Of a stretch of DNA of 64,000 bases, positions 47,316-56,571 are shown one piece after another. Numbering within the stretch: the stretch's first letter is position 1; each line of letters opens with the position of its first letter. Location: the NCBI GenBank assembly GCA_937928775.1, contig CALFVI010000019.1, forward strand, positions 1-64,000, in the 5' to 3' direction. The notes below the pieces were generated by a model. The model was not told the origin of the DNA. It worked only from the letters and a program-made list of their open reading frames with translations, and searched no databases. Origin of the DNA: an uncultured Elioraea sp. (GTDB lineage Bacteria > Pseudomonadota > Alphaproteobacteria > Acetobacterales > Acetobacteraceae). The position numbers and the translations under genes were made by a program.

Positions 47316-47329
47316 CAAGGACCAAACCG

Positions 47330-48088
47330 ATGGCCGATAACCTGATCACGATGACGCTCGAGGACGACAAGACCACCCGCCCCGAGCCGAAACGCGGCAA
47401 GCCCTGTCCGCCCGACGTGCCGGAGAAGTTCTGGGACGAGGAGACGGGCGAGATCCGGCTCGATGCCCTGCTGAAGTCATACCGCGAGCTCGAGCGCAAA
47501 CTGTCGCGCATGGTCAGCGTGCCGGGCGATGGCGCGGACGAGGAGGAGCGTCGCCGCTTCCTGCGCGCCCTCGGCGTGCCGGAGAGCCCGGAGGAGTATC
47601 ACATCGAACCTCGTCACCCTCTCGTCACCGCCGATCCGGACGTCAATCGCAGGCTGCATGAGGCGGGATTTACCCCGGCCCAGGTGCAGCTCGTCTACGA
47701 CCTCGCCGCCGAACGCCTGCTGCCGCTGATCGCCGAGGCGGCGCAGCTTTTCGAGGCGGAGCGGCAGATCGAACGGCTGAAGGAGCATTTCGGCGGCGAG
47801 GAGCGCTGGCAGCGCGCAGCGCGGCAGCTCGCTGCCTGGGGCAAGGCGAACCTGCCGGAGGCAGTGTTCGAAGCGCTTTCGTCGACGTACGAAGGCGTGC
47901 TCGCTATGCAGCGGATGATGCAGCGTAATGAGCCCGGCATCCTGAAAGATGCGGAGCCTGCGCGGGCGCCGAACGAGGATGAGCTGCGCGCGCTGATGCG
48001 CGACCCGCGCTACTGGCGCCGGCGCGACCCGGCGATCGTCGAGCGCGTGGCGGAAGGCTTCCGGCGGCTCTTCCCTGAGGAACGCTGA
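47330..48088 (+). CDS. Capsid assembly scaffold protein, T7 gp9-like
   Basis: A 252-residue acidic, helix-rich protein between the portal and capsid genes, the place of the T7 scaffold. It has 'EKFWDEETGEIRLDALLKSY' at the start, a coiled-coil-like centre ('EAERQIERLKEHFGGEERWQ'), and a charged C-terminus ('AIVERVAEGFRRLFPEER') as expected for binding capsid protein. The assignment rests mostly on order, size and composition. Confidence 0.82.
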   Translation: MADNLITMTLEDDKTTRPEPKRGKPCPPDVPEKFWDEETGEIRLDALLKSYRELERKLSRMVSVPGDGADEEERRRFLRALGVPESPEEYHIEPRHPLVTADPDVNRRLHEAGFTPAQVQLVYDLAAERLLPLIAEAAQLFEAERQIERLKEHFGGEERWQRAARQLAAWGKANLPEAVFEALSSTYEGVLAMQRMMQRNEPGILKDAEPARAPNEDELRALMRDPRYWRRRDPAIVERVAEGFRRLFPEER

Positions 48089-48115
48089 CCCCTCCGTTCG
48101 CTTGCCGTTTCGTTC

Positions 48116-48143
48116 CGCCCGCGCCTGGCATCCCGCGCGGGCG
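48116..48143 (+). repeat. Stem-loop between scaffold and capsid genes
   Basis: CGCCCGCGC pairs with GCGCGGGCG around a 10-base loop, 28 bp after the scaffold stop. The rest of the 253-bp gap shows no gene. It may be a processing site or a weak terminator. Confidence 0.5.
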
Positions 48144-48341
48144 TTGCGGCCGGGGTTTGAGCGTGCCCGCCTAATCCTCCCCGCGCTCGCCCCAGCCGCC
48201 CTCTCTTTCCCCCTGCGGTCAACCCTCTGCGGCCCGCAGGCTTCCCCAGCCCCGTGCCGGCCGCGCCCCGTTCCCCGGGCGCGACAACCGCGCCGGGCCC
48301 GCCTCACCCGACCCCGCAACCAGATCGCGAGAGACCGATCC

Positions 48342-49175
48342 GTGTCCACTTCCATCGACCGCGCCTTCGTCAAGCACTTCCAGGCGGAGGTGCACGAGGC
48401 CTATCAGCGCCTCGGCTCAAAGCTCCGCCCGACCGTCCGCTCTAAGTCAGGAGTCAAGGGCGCCTCGACTGTGTTCCAGCGCGTCGGTAAGGGTGTTGCC
48501 GGCACCAAGGCCCGCCACGGCGCCGTGCCGGTGATGAACCTCGACCACTCGCCTGTCGAATGCTTCCTCGCCGACTATTACGCCGGCGATTGGATCGATA
48601 AGCTTGATGAGCTCAAGGTCAACCACGATGAGCGGGCGGTGATCGCCAACGCCGGCGCCTATGCTCTCGGCCGTAAGACGGATGAGCTGATCATTGCGGC
48701 GCTCGATCAAGCAACGCGCGAGGCGACCGGCACCGATCCCGGCCTCACCGACGGCGACGGCCTGACGCGGGAGAAGATCCTGCTCGCTTTCGAGATGCTC
48801 GGCCAGGCCGACGTGCCAGACGACGGCGAGCGCTACGCCGTGATTGGCTGGAAGCAGTGGTCCGACCTGCTCAGGATCCCGGAGTTCGCTAACGCCGACT
48901 ATGTCGGCGCCGACGAGCTCCCCTGGCGCGGCACGCAGGCGAAGCGCTGGCTCGGCACGCTCTGGATCCCGCATTCCGGGCTGACGCGCACCGGCAACGT
49001 CCGCTTCTGCTACTGGTACCACCGCACCGCGGTCGGCCACGCTGTGGGCGCTGAAGTGCAGACCGACATCACCTGGCACGGTGAGCGCGCGGCCTGGTTC
49101 GTCAACAACATGATGAGCCAGGGTGCGGTGCTGATCGATGCCGAGGGTGTCGTGCGCCTGCGCTGCAGAGAATAA
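48342..49175 (+). CDS. Major capsid protein, podovirus type
   Basis: A 277-residue protein in the T7 gp10 position. It begins 'MSTSIDRAFVKHFQAEVHEA' and has 'VPVMNLDHSPVECFLADYYA', 'DERAVIANAGAYALGRKTDE' and a C-terminal part with 'NVRFCYWYHRTAVGHAVGAE' and 'WHGERAAWFVNNMMSQGAVL', the layout of HK97-fold podovirus capsids. GTG 48342 is used; the frame is open upstream but that part lacks family character. Hairpins flank the gene on both sides. Confidence 0.9.
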   Translation: MSTSIDRAFVKHFQAEVHEAYQRLGSKLRPTVRSKSGVKGASTVFQRVGKGVAGTKARHGAVPVMNLDHSPVECFLADYYAGDWIDKLDELKVNHDERAVIANAGAYALGRKTDELIIAALDQATREATGTDPGLTDGDGLTREKILLAFEMLGQADVPDDGERYAVIGWKQWSDLLRIPEFANADYVGADELPWRGTQAKRWLGTLWIPHSGLTRTGNVRFCYWYHRTAVGHAVGAEVQTDITWHGERAAWFVNNMMSQGAVLIDAEGVVRLRCRE

Positions 49176-49190
49176 TCCGCTGACCTGTCG

Positions 49191-49222
49191 GCGGCGCCCC
49201 GGGCCCGCGCCCGTGGCGCCGC
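49191..49222 (+). terminator. Hairpin after the capsid gene
   Basis: GCGGCGCC pairs with GGCGCCGC around a 16-base GC-rich loop, 15 bp after the capsid stop, and is followed by CCCTTTCCGTTTCCC. In T7 a partial terminator sits in this same position after gene 10. Confidence 0.5.
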
Positions 49223-49277
49223 GCCCTTTCCGTTTCCCGCAATCACCGTTGCGTCCTCGTCTCGAGGAGACCGACCG

Positions 49278-49847
49278 ATGGCACTCTCTGCCCTCGCTCT
49301 TTGCGCGCGCGCCCTGCTGAAGATCGGTGCCACCCCGATCGCCTCGTTCGACGAAGGCACCGCCGAAGCGGAAGTCGCGGCCAATCTCTACCCGTCGGTC
49401 CGCGACTCACTGCTCTCCGCCTATCCGTGGTCGTTCGCGACTGCACAAACGTCTCTGCCACGCCTTGCTGCCGCTCCGATTGCGGACTACGCGCACGCCT
49501 TCCAACTGCCCGCCGATTTCCTGCGTGCGCTCTCCGCCGGCCGGCCGGGCCAGGGTCGCGGTATCCCCTACCGCATCGCCGAAAACCGCTTGCACGCCGA
49601 CCCGCCGGAGATCGTGCTCACCTACATTTTCCGCCCACCTGAGCAGAACCTCCCGCCCTTCTTCGACTCCGCCCTGATCGCGCGTCTCGCCGCCGAGTTC
49701 ACCATTCCGCTGACCGAGAACACCGCCCGGGCCGACCTCTTGTTCCGGCTCGCCGAAGCCGAGTTCCGTGCTGCGCGGCTGACCGACAGCCAGCAGGACA
49801 CGCCGCCAGCGTTGCAGGACTTCACCCTGATCGGAGCCCGCGGCTGA
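49278..49847 (+). CDS. Tail tubular protein A-like (T7 gp11) connector protein
   Basis: A 189-residue protein after the capsid gene, in the gp11 place. Pattern: 'ALCARALLKIGATPIASFDE', 'SLLSAYPWSFATAQTSLPRL' and 'YAHAFQLPADFLRAL', the usual tail-tube/gatekeeper signature in T7-like prophages, and 'SALIARLAAEFTIPLTEN'. It should dock beneath the portal. The next gene follows after 1 bp. Confidence 0.88.
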   Translation: MALSALALCARALLKIGATPIASFDEGTAEAEVAANLYPSVRDSLLSAYPWSFATAQTSLPRLAAAPIADYAHAFQLPADFLRALSAGRPGQGRGIPYRIAENRLHADPPEIVLTYIFRPPEQNLPPFFDSALIARLAAEFTIPLTENTARADLLFRLAEAEFRAARLTDSQQDTPPALQDFTLIGARG

Positions 49848-49848
49848 G

Positions 49849-51729
49849 ATGAACCAGCTGAAGCGGATTAAGACGAGCTTCGCCGCCGGCGAGCTTTCGC
49901 CCGAACTGATCGGGCGAAGCGATCTGCGGGCCTACGAGAACGGTGCCGCTCGTCTGTCCAACGTCTTCATCCTGCCCACGGGCGGGCTGCGCCGCCGCCC
50001 TGGCCTTCGCCATCTCGGCATGCTGCCCGGCCGCGCCCGTCTGATCGCCTTCGAGTTCTCGACCGAGCAGACCTATCTTCTGGTGCTGACCGACCGCCGG
50101 TTAGGCGTTTGGCGCGGTGACGCGGAGATCGCCGCGATCGCAACCCCCTGGACGGACGCGCATCTCGCCAACCTCGCCTGGACACAGAGCGCTGATACGC
50201 TTCTCGTCGCTCACCCAGAGGTGGCGCCGCAGCGCATCACGCGCACGAGCCATACCGACTGGACCATCACGCCTTGGACGTTCCGCGCGGAGCCGTTCTA
50301 CAGGTTCGCCCCCGAAACGGTAACTCTCATCCCTTCGGACACCGCAGGAAGCATCACAGTCACGGCCTCGGCGCCCGTCTTCCAGCCCGCCCATGTCGGG
50401 GTGACATTCCGCATTGGCAGGAAGCGTGTTCGCATCGATTGGGTCGATTCCGCGACGTCTGCCGGCGCGACCGTGCTCGAGCCGCTGTCCGGCACCGCGC
50501 CGACGGCCGAGTGGGACGAGGCGGCCTTCTCGCCCGTGCGCGGCTGGCCCGTCTCGCTTTGCTTCCACCAGGACCGCCTCGTCATCGGCGGATCGCGCGA
50601 CCTGCCAAACCGTCTCTGGCTCTCGCGCACTGGCGACCTGTTCAACTTTGATCTCGGCACCGGGCTTGATGACGAGGCGATCGAGTTCGCCCTCGTCTCG
50701 GACCAGGTGAATGCGATCCGCGCCGTCTTCTCTGGTCGACACCTTCAAGTGTTCACCTCAGGTGCGGAATGGATGGTCTCTGGCGATCCGCTGACGCCTG
50801 CGAACATCCAGCTCAATCGCCAGACGCGCATCGGCAGCCCTGTCGATCGTACGGTACCGCCCGTCGACGTCGACGGGGCGACCATCTTCGTCGCGCGCTC
50901 GGGCCGTTCCGTCCACGAATTCGCCTACACGGACGTCGAGCAGGCCTACCAGGCGGCAGACCTTGCCGTGCTTGCCCGGCATCTCGTGCGCGATCCCGTC
51001 AGCATGGCCTATGACCAGACGCGGCGTCTGTTGCACATCGTGATGGCCGATGGTTCGCTCGCCACCCTCACCCTCTACCGCGCTGAACAGGTCACGGCCT
51101 GGACACGGCAGACGACCGAGGGCGCATTCCGTTCCGTTGCCGAGATTGACGGCGCGGTCTATGTGGTAACCGAGCGTTTCGGCACGCATCGTCTCGAGTG
51201 TTTCGACGACACGGTGCTGACCGATGCCGCGGTCACGGGGGAGAACCCGGCCGGAGCCACGCTCTGGTCCGGGCTCGACCATCTTGAAGGTCGCCAGGTC
51301 GCGATCGTCGGCGACGGCGCGCCGCGCGGACGGGACACCGTCATCGCTGGTCGAATCGAGATTCACCCGCCGGCGAAACGGCTTGAGGCGGGGCTGGCCT
51401 ACACCCACGTCGTTGAGCCGCTGCCGCCCGAGCTCCTGACTCCTATCGGTGCGCGCACAGGCCCGGTTCGTCTCGTCGCCGTCACCTTCCGCCTGCTCGA
51501 GACGGCCGCGCTTTCCGTCGATCTCGGCCGCGGTCCGATCGCCATACCGTTCCGCCGCCTCGGCCCTGGCGTGCTCGACGCGGAACCGCCGCGCTTCACC
51601 GGCGATCGCACCATTCGCGCCCTCGGCTGGCGCCGCGACGTCGCCTCCCCACTTTGGCGCATCGAAAGCGACGTGCCGCTGCCGATGACGCTGCTTTCCG
51701 TCACCACCGACATGAGGCTCAACGTTTGA
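49849..51729 (+). CDS. Tail tubular protein B-like (T7 gp12 / stabilisation) protein
   Basis: A 626-residue beta-rich protein that should form the tail nozzle. It starts with the typical 'IKTSFAAGELSPELIGRSDL' and 'LSNVFILPTGGLRRRPGLRH', then repeats such as 'RLIAFEFSTEQTYLLVLTDR', and 'VSLCFHQDRLVIGGSRDLPN'. It overlaps the next gene's ATG by 1 bp at the stop. Gene order and sequence agree. Confidence 0.9.
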   Translation: MNQLKRIKTSFAAGELSPELIGRSDLRAYENGAARLSNVFILPTGGLRRRPGLRHLGMLPGRARLIAFEFSTEQTYLLVLTDRRLGVWRGDAEIAAIATPWTDAHLANLAWTQSADTLLVAHPEVAPQRITRTSHTDWTITPWTFRAEPFYRFAPETVTLIPSDTAGSITVTASAPVFQPAHVGVTFRIGRKRVRIDWVDSATSAGATVLEPLSGTAPTAEWDEAAFSPVRGWPVSLCFHQDRLVIGGSRDLPNRLWLSRTGDLFNFDLGTGLDDEAIEFALVSDQVNAIRAVFSGRHLQVFTSGAEWMVSGDPLTPANIQLNRQTRIGSPVDRTVPPVDVDGATIFVARSGRSVHEFAYTDVEQAYQAADLAVLARHLVRDPVSMAYDQTRRLLHIVMADGSLATLTLYRAEQVTAWTRQTTEGAFRSVAEIDGAVYVVTERFGTHRLECFDDTVLTDAAVTGENPAGATLWSGLDHLEGRQVAIVGDGAPRGRDTVIAGRIEIHPPAKRLEAGLAYTHVVEPLPPELLTPIGARTGPVRLVAVTFRLLETAALSVDLGRGPIAIPFRRLGPGVLDAEPPRFTGDRTIRALGWRRDVASPLWRIESDVPLPMTLLSVTTDMRLNV

Positions 51730-52184
51730 TGGCCCAGCTCGTTCCCATCGCCTCGATCGTCACCGGCGTGGCCGGTCTCGTCGGGGCCCAGCAGCAGTAT
51801 CAGGCGCAGAAGCGCGCCTTCGCCGCCCAGCAGCAGGCGATGCAGCAGCAGGAGCAGGCACGCGAGGCGCAGCTTCGCGCGGCCGCCGAGGAGGCGCAGC
51901 GCCGGCGTCGCGACATGCTCGCCCGCACCATCGCCTCCACCCGCGCCCGTCTCGCCGCCGGCGGCGTCGCCGCGACGGACGGCTCGAGCGTGGCCTTGCT
52001 TTCCGGGCTCGAACAGGAGGCCGACGAGCAGGACGCCTTCGACGAACGCGCGCTTGCGCTCCGCCTCTCTGTGGGGCGGCGGTCGTTGCTTGAACCGACA
52101 GGCAACCTCACCCCTTTCATTCGCGCCGGCAGCCAGCTCGCGGCGGGGCTCTCGCAGAGCTTCCGATCCTTGCTCAACCTCTGA
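51729..52184 (+). CDS. Internal virion protein-like (T7 gp14 position)
   Basis: A 151-residue protein with an N-terminal small-residue hydrophobic helix ('IASIVTGVAGLVGAQQQYQA') and a Gln/Ala/Arg coiled coil (about 20-75), then a Ser/Gly part ending 'SQLAAGLSQSFRSLLNL'. Such proteins occupy the gp14 place and are thought to be ejected into the envelope at infection. gp15 and gp16 counterparts do not follow. ATG 51729 shares its A with the preceding TGA. Confidence 0.78.
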   Translation: MAQLVPIASIVTGVAGLVGAQQQYQAQKRAFAAQQQAMQQQEQAREAQLRAAAEEAQRRRRDMLARTIASTRARLAAGGVAATDGSSVALLSGLEQEADEQDAFDERALALRLSVGRRSLLEPTGNLTPFIRAGSQLAAGLSQSFRSLLNL

Positions 52185-52200
52185 ACCCGAGGCTCCGACT

Positions 52201-54492
52201 ATGTCCGAGCACATCGTGATCGGCGACGTCGCGCCGCGCATCCAGTATGTCGCCTCCGGCTCCCAGACCGTCTTCACCTATCCTTTCCCGATCTTCAAGC
52301 CAACCGACCTGCAGGTCTTTGTCGACGGCGAGCGTGTCACCGATGGCTATGCTGTGAGCGGCGCAGGCCGTTCCGAGGGCGGAGCCGTCACCTTCACCGC
52401 CGCGCCGCGGGCAGGTGCGGTGATCACGCTCCGCCGCCTGCTGCGCATCGAGCGCGTCAGCGACTTCCAGGAGAGCGGCGAGCTGCGGGCCCGTGTGCTC
52501 AATGACGAGTTCGACTATCAGACCGCAGCGCTGCAACAGCTCGCCGACGACTTCTCGCGCGCCGTCCAGACCGACCCCACCGACATCAGTGCCCCGTTGA
52601 TCCTACCTTCGCGCGCGGCGCGCGCCTCACGCCTGCTCGGGTTCGACTCGGGTGGGTCGCTCCAGCTCTATCCGTTCGAGTCGGGCGGCGGGCAGATCCT
52701 GTTTCGCCAGGACGGTGCTGGGGCGGTGCTGCGCACGGCACAGGACAAACTCACGGAGTCGCTCTCGGCGGCCGACTTCGGCGCCGTTGGCGACGGCGTG
52801 GTCGACGACACCGAGGCGCTCGCTGCTGCCTTCGCCGCCGCCAGCGCGCTGAAACGCACGCTGTTCATTCCATCGGGGACCTTCCGCATCACGCGCGGAC
52901 TTGTTCTGTCCGGCGGGGCGGCCGGTCTTGTCATGCAAGGCCAAATTGTCGCCGATCTCGCCGAACCCGAACCCGCCCTCACCCTTGGCGATGGTGGTTC
53001 GGCGCGCAATGGCGAGAAGCTCTACTGGAACATCCGCATCACCCGCTCCTCCCTCTCCTCGTGGCTTGACGAGCGCGAGGTCGGCGTCGTTGTGCGGAAC
53101 GTCGACGCAAGCCTCATCTACATCGCTGAGGTGAGCCGGTTCACGATCGGCGTACAAAGCCTCGGGGACCGCCGCGGCGTGGAGGACACAACGTTCATCT
53201 TCGGCCGTATCGTTGACAATCGCATCGGCCTGGATGTGCGTTGCGCCACCGCCGAAGGCTGGAATGCCTCGGTACGCTACTATGGCGGACATTTTGCAGT
53301 CAGTTCCTCCTCCTGGCCTGCACTCGACCGCTTCGGCGTGCGCTTCTCGACCGCGCCTGGCGCCTATCGGCTGCACAACCGGCATGTCTTCGATGCGCAA
53401 AATTTCGAACTCCGTCAGCAGGGTACGAACCGAGCCATTCCCTTCCTCGTCGAGGTCGATGCGCGGGCGATCATCGCCCGCGACATCCGCATGGAGGGAT
53501 GTTCGCCAATTGTCGCGCTGCATGAGGCCAACGCGACCGATTGCCGATACGACGTCGCCTGGGCCAGCCAGGCCTATCGTCTCGATGTCGATTATGGATC
53601 GGGCACAACCCGCGCAGGCGCCATTCTGCGCACGCACCACCAGGCTGCCGCCCATGTCGCCACCACGCGGCTGATTGGCAACGTGCCGAACCTCCGCACA
53701 GCGGCCTTCCGCTGGCAGGCCGACACTTTGGGGTTCGACCAGCTTGCTTGCGTCAGCACCGCGGTCAGCGGTACCCCCTCCACGCTCGGCGACTTCCTGT
53801 TTCCTGGCCTTGATGGTTACACCCTGACGTCCCGCGGCGTCATCCTGGGCCCATCGCGCGGGCTCGGTTTCGTGGTCGACACCCGCGGCTGTAAGGAGTT
53901 CGCCCTGGCGGTCGATGCTGACGACCCGCGGCTGTTCGTGCACTGCTTCGACGCGTCGGGACAGGTCCTGACTGACAGCGCGGGTCGTCTTGCGCGCGCC
54001 TCCAACCAGACACTCGAGTGGAACCCGACCGCGCGCTGGTGGCAAAGTTCGGCCGACCTTGCCGATGCAACGCTCACGCGCCTGCAGGCAATCCGTCTCG
54101 CGGCAGAGGTCGCCACCGCGGTAATTGGCCTCGCCCGCGTCGATCGCGACTATGAGGTGCGCGCCCTTCGTCTCTACTGCGAGCCGCGGCACGCGCCGGC
54201 GCTCCTCTACGGCCTGCCCAACCTGCCGCACGGATCGCGCGAGATCGTGGTCGAAACGAGCTGGGACCCGCCCTCGCTCGCCCCCGGTGCGACGACGCAG
54301 CTTAATATCCCGGTCCCTGGCGCGTTTCCGGGTGACTTCGTCCAGGCCTCCTTCTCCGTCTCTACCACCGGTGTGGTGTTCCTCGCCACGGTCGGTGCCG
54401 GCGGCGTGGTGACGGTGATCGCCTGGAATCGCTCAACGATCGCGATCGACCTCGCGGGAGGCACGCTCCGGGTCCGCGTGGTAAAGGCGTGA
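52201..54492 (+). CDS. Tail fibre / tailspike protein
   Basis: A 763-residue protein. Residues 1-130 match the T7 gp17 N-terminal attachment domain ('IQYVASGSQTVFTYPFPIFK', 'VITLRRLLRIERVSDFQESG'). At about residue 195 the motif 'DFGAVGDGVVDDTEAL' starts a pectate-lyase-like beta-helix, typical of tailspikes. The C-terminal part is beta-rich and receptor-like. It starts at ATG 52201, 16 bp after the gp14-like gene. A glycan-cleaving activity is possible but no catalytic residues can be assigned. Confidence 0.9.
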   Translation: MSEHIVIGDVAPRIQYVASGSQTVFTYPFPIFKPTDLQVFVDGERVTDGYAVSGAGRSEGGAVTFTAAPRAGAVITLRRLLRIERVSDFQESGELRARVLNDEFDYQTAALQQLADDFSRAVQTDPTDISAPLILPSRAARASRLLGFDSGGSLQLYPFESGGGQILFRQDGAGAVLRTAQDKLTESLSAADFGAVGDGVVDDTEALAAAFAAASALKRTLFIPSGTFRITRGLVLSGGAAGLVMQGQIVADLAEPEPALTLGDGGSARNGEKLYWNIRITRSSLSSWLDEREVGVVVRNVDASLIYIAEVSRFTIGVQSLGDRRGVEDTTFIFGRIVDNRIGLDVRCATAEGWNASVRYYGGHFAVSSSSWPALDRFGVRFSTAPGAYRLHNRHVFDAQNFELRQQGTNRAIPFLVEVDARAIIARDIRMEGCSPIVALHEANATDCRYDVAWASQAYRLDVDYGSGTTRAGAILRTHHQAAAHVATTRLIGNVPNLRTAAFRWQADTLGFDQLACVSTAVSGTPSTLGDFLFPGLDGYTLTSRGVILGPSRGLGFVVDTRGCKEFALAVDADDPRLFVHCFDASGQVLTDSAGRLARASNQTLEWNPTARWWQSSADLADATLTRLQAIRLAAEVATAVIGLARVDRDYEVRALRLYCEPRHAPALLYGLPNLPHGSREIVVETSWDPPSLAPGATTQLNIPVPGAFPGDFVQASFSVSTTGVVFLATVGAGGVVTVIAWNRSTIAIDLAGGTLRVRVVKA

Positions 54493-54782
54493 GACGGCTG
54501 CACGATCTCGTCAGCGCTGAGATCGAACGGGCGATCGAACGTGTGATTTCCTCCTACCAAGCCTTCGCCTCCTCGGCGCCAATCGCGACGGATGCGAAGG
54601 ACTTCGCTGCCCACCATGCCGCCTGCAAGGCGGCGCTCGCGCATCTCGACCTGTTGTTGAAGATCGCGAAGATCACCGAGGTTCCGACGACGGGGGGACA
54701 GGGCGAGGACGAACGCCTCGCCCTCGTCGCCGAGGCGCGGGCCGCCGTCTGCGCCGATGACGTTCGCGAGGACGATGCATGA
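54489..54782 (+). CDS. Small protein in the terminase small-subunit position
   Basis: A 97-residue, mostly helical, acidic protein ('ISSYQAFASSAPIATDAKDF', 'LDLLLKIAKITEV') between tail fibre and large terminase, each overlapping by 4 bp. T7 TerS (gp18, 89 residues) is in the same place and of similar size. There is no sequence motif that confirms this, so TerS is an inference. Confidence 0.7.
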   Translation: MRRLHDLVSAEIERAIERVISSYQAFASSAPIATDAKDFAAHHAACKAALAHLDLLLKIAKITEVPTTGGQGEDERLALVAEARAAVCADDVREDDA

Positions 54783-56260
54783 CGGCACCGACCGAGCTTC
54801 GCTTCCCGGAGTTCGTCTGGATCTGGAACCGCCTGAATGCCGCAACGACCCCGGCACATCACTTGCGCATCGCGCGCTGGCTCGGGCTTGCCTGGGAACG
54901 GGGGGAGACGCGGCTTCTGCTCATGTGCTTCCGCGGTGCTGGCAAGTCCACGGTGGTTGGTCTTTATTGCGCCTGGCTTCTGTCGCGGCGCCCCGACCTT
55001 CGCCTGCTCGTTCTGTCGGCTGAACAGGGGCTGGCGACACGGATGGTGCGCAACGTCCGCCAAATCATTCGCCGCCATCCCTTCTGCCGGCATCTCCTCC
55101 CGCGGCACGGCGGCGAATGGGCGGCCGACCGATTCACCGTCAGGCGGTCCGGTGTGTCGCGCGACCCGTCGATGGTCGCGCGCGGTATCGAGGCGAACAT
55201 CACTGGCAGCCGCGCCGACGTGGTGATCTGCGACGACGTGGAAGTACCTGGCAACAGCGATACGGCCACGAAACGGGCAGACTTGCGGGAGCGTCTGGCC
55301 GAGATCGCGTTCGTGCTGGTCCCTGGCGGGCAGATGCTCTTCATCGGCACGCCGCATACGACAGACACGATCTACGCCACGGAACAGCGACCCGGTCGCG
55401 ACACGCCATTCCTCGCGGGCTTCCGGCGCCTTGTCATTCCCCTCCTCGACTCGGATGGATCATCCGTGTGGCCGGAACGGTTCACGCCAGAACGGATTGC
55501 GGAACTGCGCGCCCGGGTTGGTCCGCGTGCCTTCGCCGCCCAAATGCAGCTGGAGCCGCAGCCGCCCGAGGACGCACGCCTCGACCCCGCGGCCATGGTT
55601 CCCTACGAGGACGAGCTGACACTGCATGCCGCAAACCACGGGTTCCGGCTGCTTCTAGGCGGGCGTACCTTGGTTGCCGCCTCTGCGTTCTGGGATCCGG
55701 CATTCGGCGCGCCGGGTCGCGGCGATGCCTCCGTCTTCGCCGCTCTGTTCACCGATGCCGAAGGAACGCGCTACCTGCACCGAGTCGCCTACCTCACGCA
55801 TGACCCGCGGGCAGGGACCGACGCCGCAACCCAGCTCTGCCGCCAGGTCGCGCGCCTCGCCCAGGAGCTTCACCTTCCCTCGGTCACGGTGGAGAACAAT
55901 GGGCTCGGCCGTTTCCTGCCCGGACTGTTGCGGGCAGAAATGGCGCGGGCGCGTGTCGCGTGCTCCGTGGTCGAACGCGCCTCGACACGGTCGAAGACGG
56001 AACGGATCCTCGCCGCCTTTGAGCCGCTCCTTGCGGCGCGGCGGCTTTGGGCGCATCAGAGCGTCTTCGCCACGCGGCTGATCGAGGAGATGCGCGAGTG
56101 GCGCGCCGAGGCCCGCGCCGCGGCCGATGATGGGCTCGACGCGGTGGCCGGCGCCATCCTGGCGGAACCCGCCCGTCTCGCCCGCATCGCACAGGTGATT
56201 CGCGAAACGGATTGGCGCCCGACCGAAAGCTTTCGCGGGGGCGAGGATTTCACCCCCTGA
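54779..56260 (+). CDS. Terminase large subunit, T7 gp19-like
   Basis: The motor that packages DNA into the prohead. The 493-residue product has Walker A 'CFRGAGKST' (50-58), Walker B 'ADVVICDDVEV' with Asp152-Asp153, and 'MLFIGTPHTTDTIYATEQRP'. The C-terminal nuclease part has acidic residues in 'SAFWDPAF' and 'RGDASVFAALF', and 'VTVENNGLGRFLPG'. No frameshift or lost motif is seen, so packaging could still work. Confidence 0.95.
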   Translation: MTAPTELRFPEFVWIWNRLNAATTPAHHLRIARWLGLAWERGETRLLLMCFRGAGKSTVVGLYCAWLLSRRPDLRLLVLSAEQGLATRMVRNVRQIIRRHPFCRHLLPRHGGEWAADRFTVRRSGVSRDPSMVARGIEANITGSRADVVICDDVEVPGNSDTATKRADLRERLAEIAFVLVPGGQMLFIGTPHTTDTIYATEQRPGRDTPFLAGFRRLVIPLLDSDGSSVWPERFTPERIAELRARVGPRAFAAQMQLEPQPPEDARLDPAAMVPYEDELTLHAANHGFRLLLGGRTLVAASAFWDPAFGAPGRGDASVFAALFTDAEGTRYLHRVAYLTHDPRAGTDAATQLCRQVARLAQELHLPSVTVENNGLGRFLPGLLRAEMARARVACSVVERASTRSKTERILAAFEPLLAARRLWAHQSVFATRLIEEMREWRAEARAAADDGLDAVAGAILAEPARLARIAQVIRETDWRPTESFRGGEDFTP

Positions 56261-56272
56261 GATTGCGCGCGC

Positions 56273-56566
56273 TCAGGCTGGGGCGGCTTCGGCCTGCTTG
56301 AGAATTTCGCTGCGGTGGCGCTCCACCCCCGCTGCGGTGATCTCGAACCAGCCATCGGCGCGTTCACGGCACAATCCCATCCCGGCGAGCCGGGCCAGAC
56401 AAGGACCATCCTTCATCGCCGGCGGGCGGCCGACCCGGCCGGCCACACGCAACCGGTGCAGAGCGGAGCGGCAACAGGTTTCCAGGTAGGGCTCGTTCCA
56501 GACCACACCGAAGATATCGTTCCGGCCCGCATGTCGCGCAAGGGTGGGCCGCAAGCGACGGAGCAA
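56273..56566 (-). CDS. Small conserved hypothetical protein, winged-helix-like
   Basis: A 97-residue protein with 'RNDIFGVVWNEPYLETCCRS', 'AMKDGPCLARLAGMGLCRER' and 'GWFEITAAGVERHRSEILKQ'. The last part reads like the wing of a winged-helix DNA-binding protein. It is on the opposite strand between the terminase and the small membrane protein; its start is only 5 bp from the plus-strand gene, so each promoter must lie inside the other gene or upstream. The true start may be further in. Confidence 0.68.
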   Translation of the reverse strand: MLRRLRPTLARHAGRNDIFGVVWNEPYLETCCRSALHRLRVAGRVGRPPAMKDGPCLARLAGMGLCRERADGWFEITAAGVERHRSEILKQAEAAPA

Positions 56567-56571
56567 CGACC

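Noticed and set aside
52627-54231. 534-codon open frame opposite the tail fibre gene
   Set aside because: The tail fibre frame has a clear T7 attachment domain and beta-helix; the antisense frame has none.
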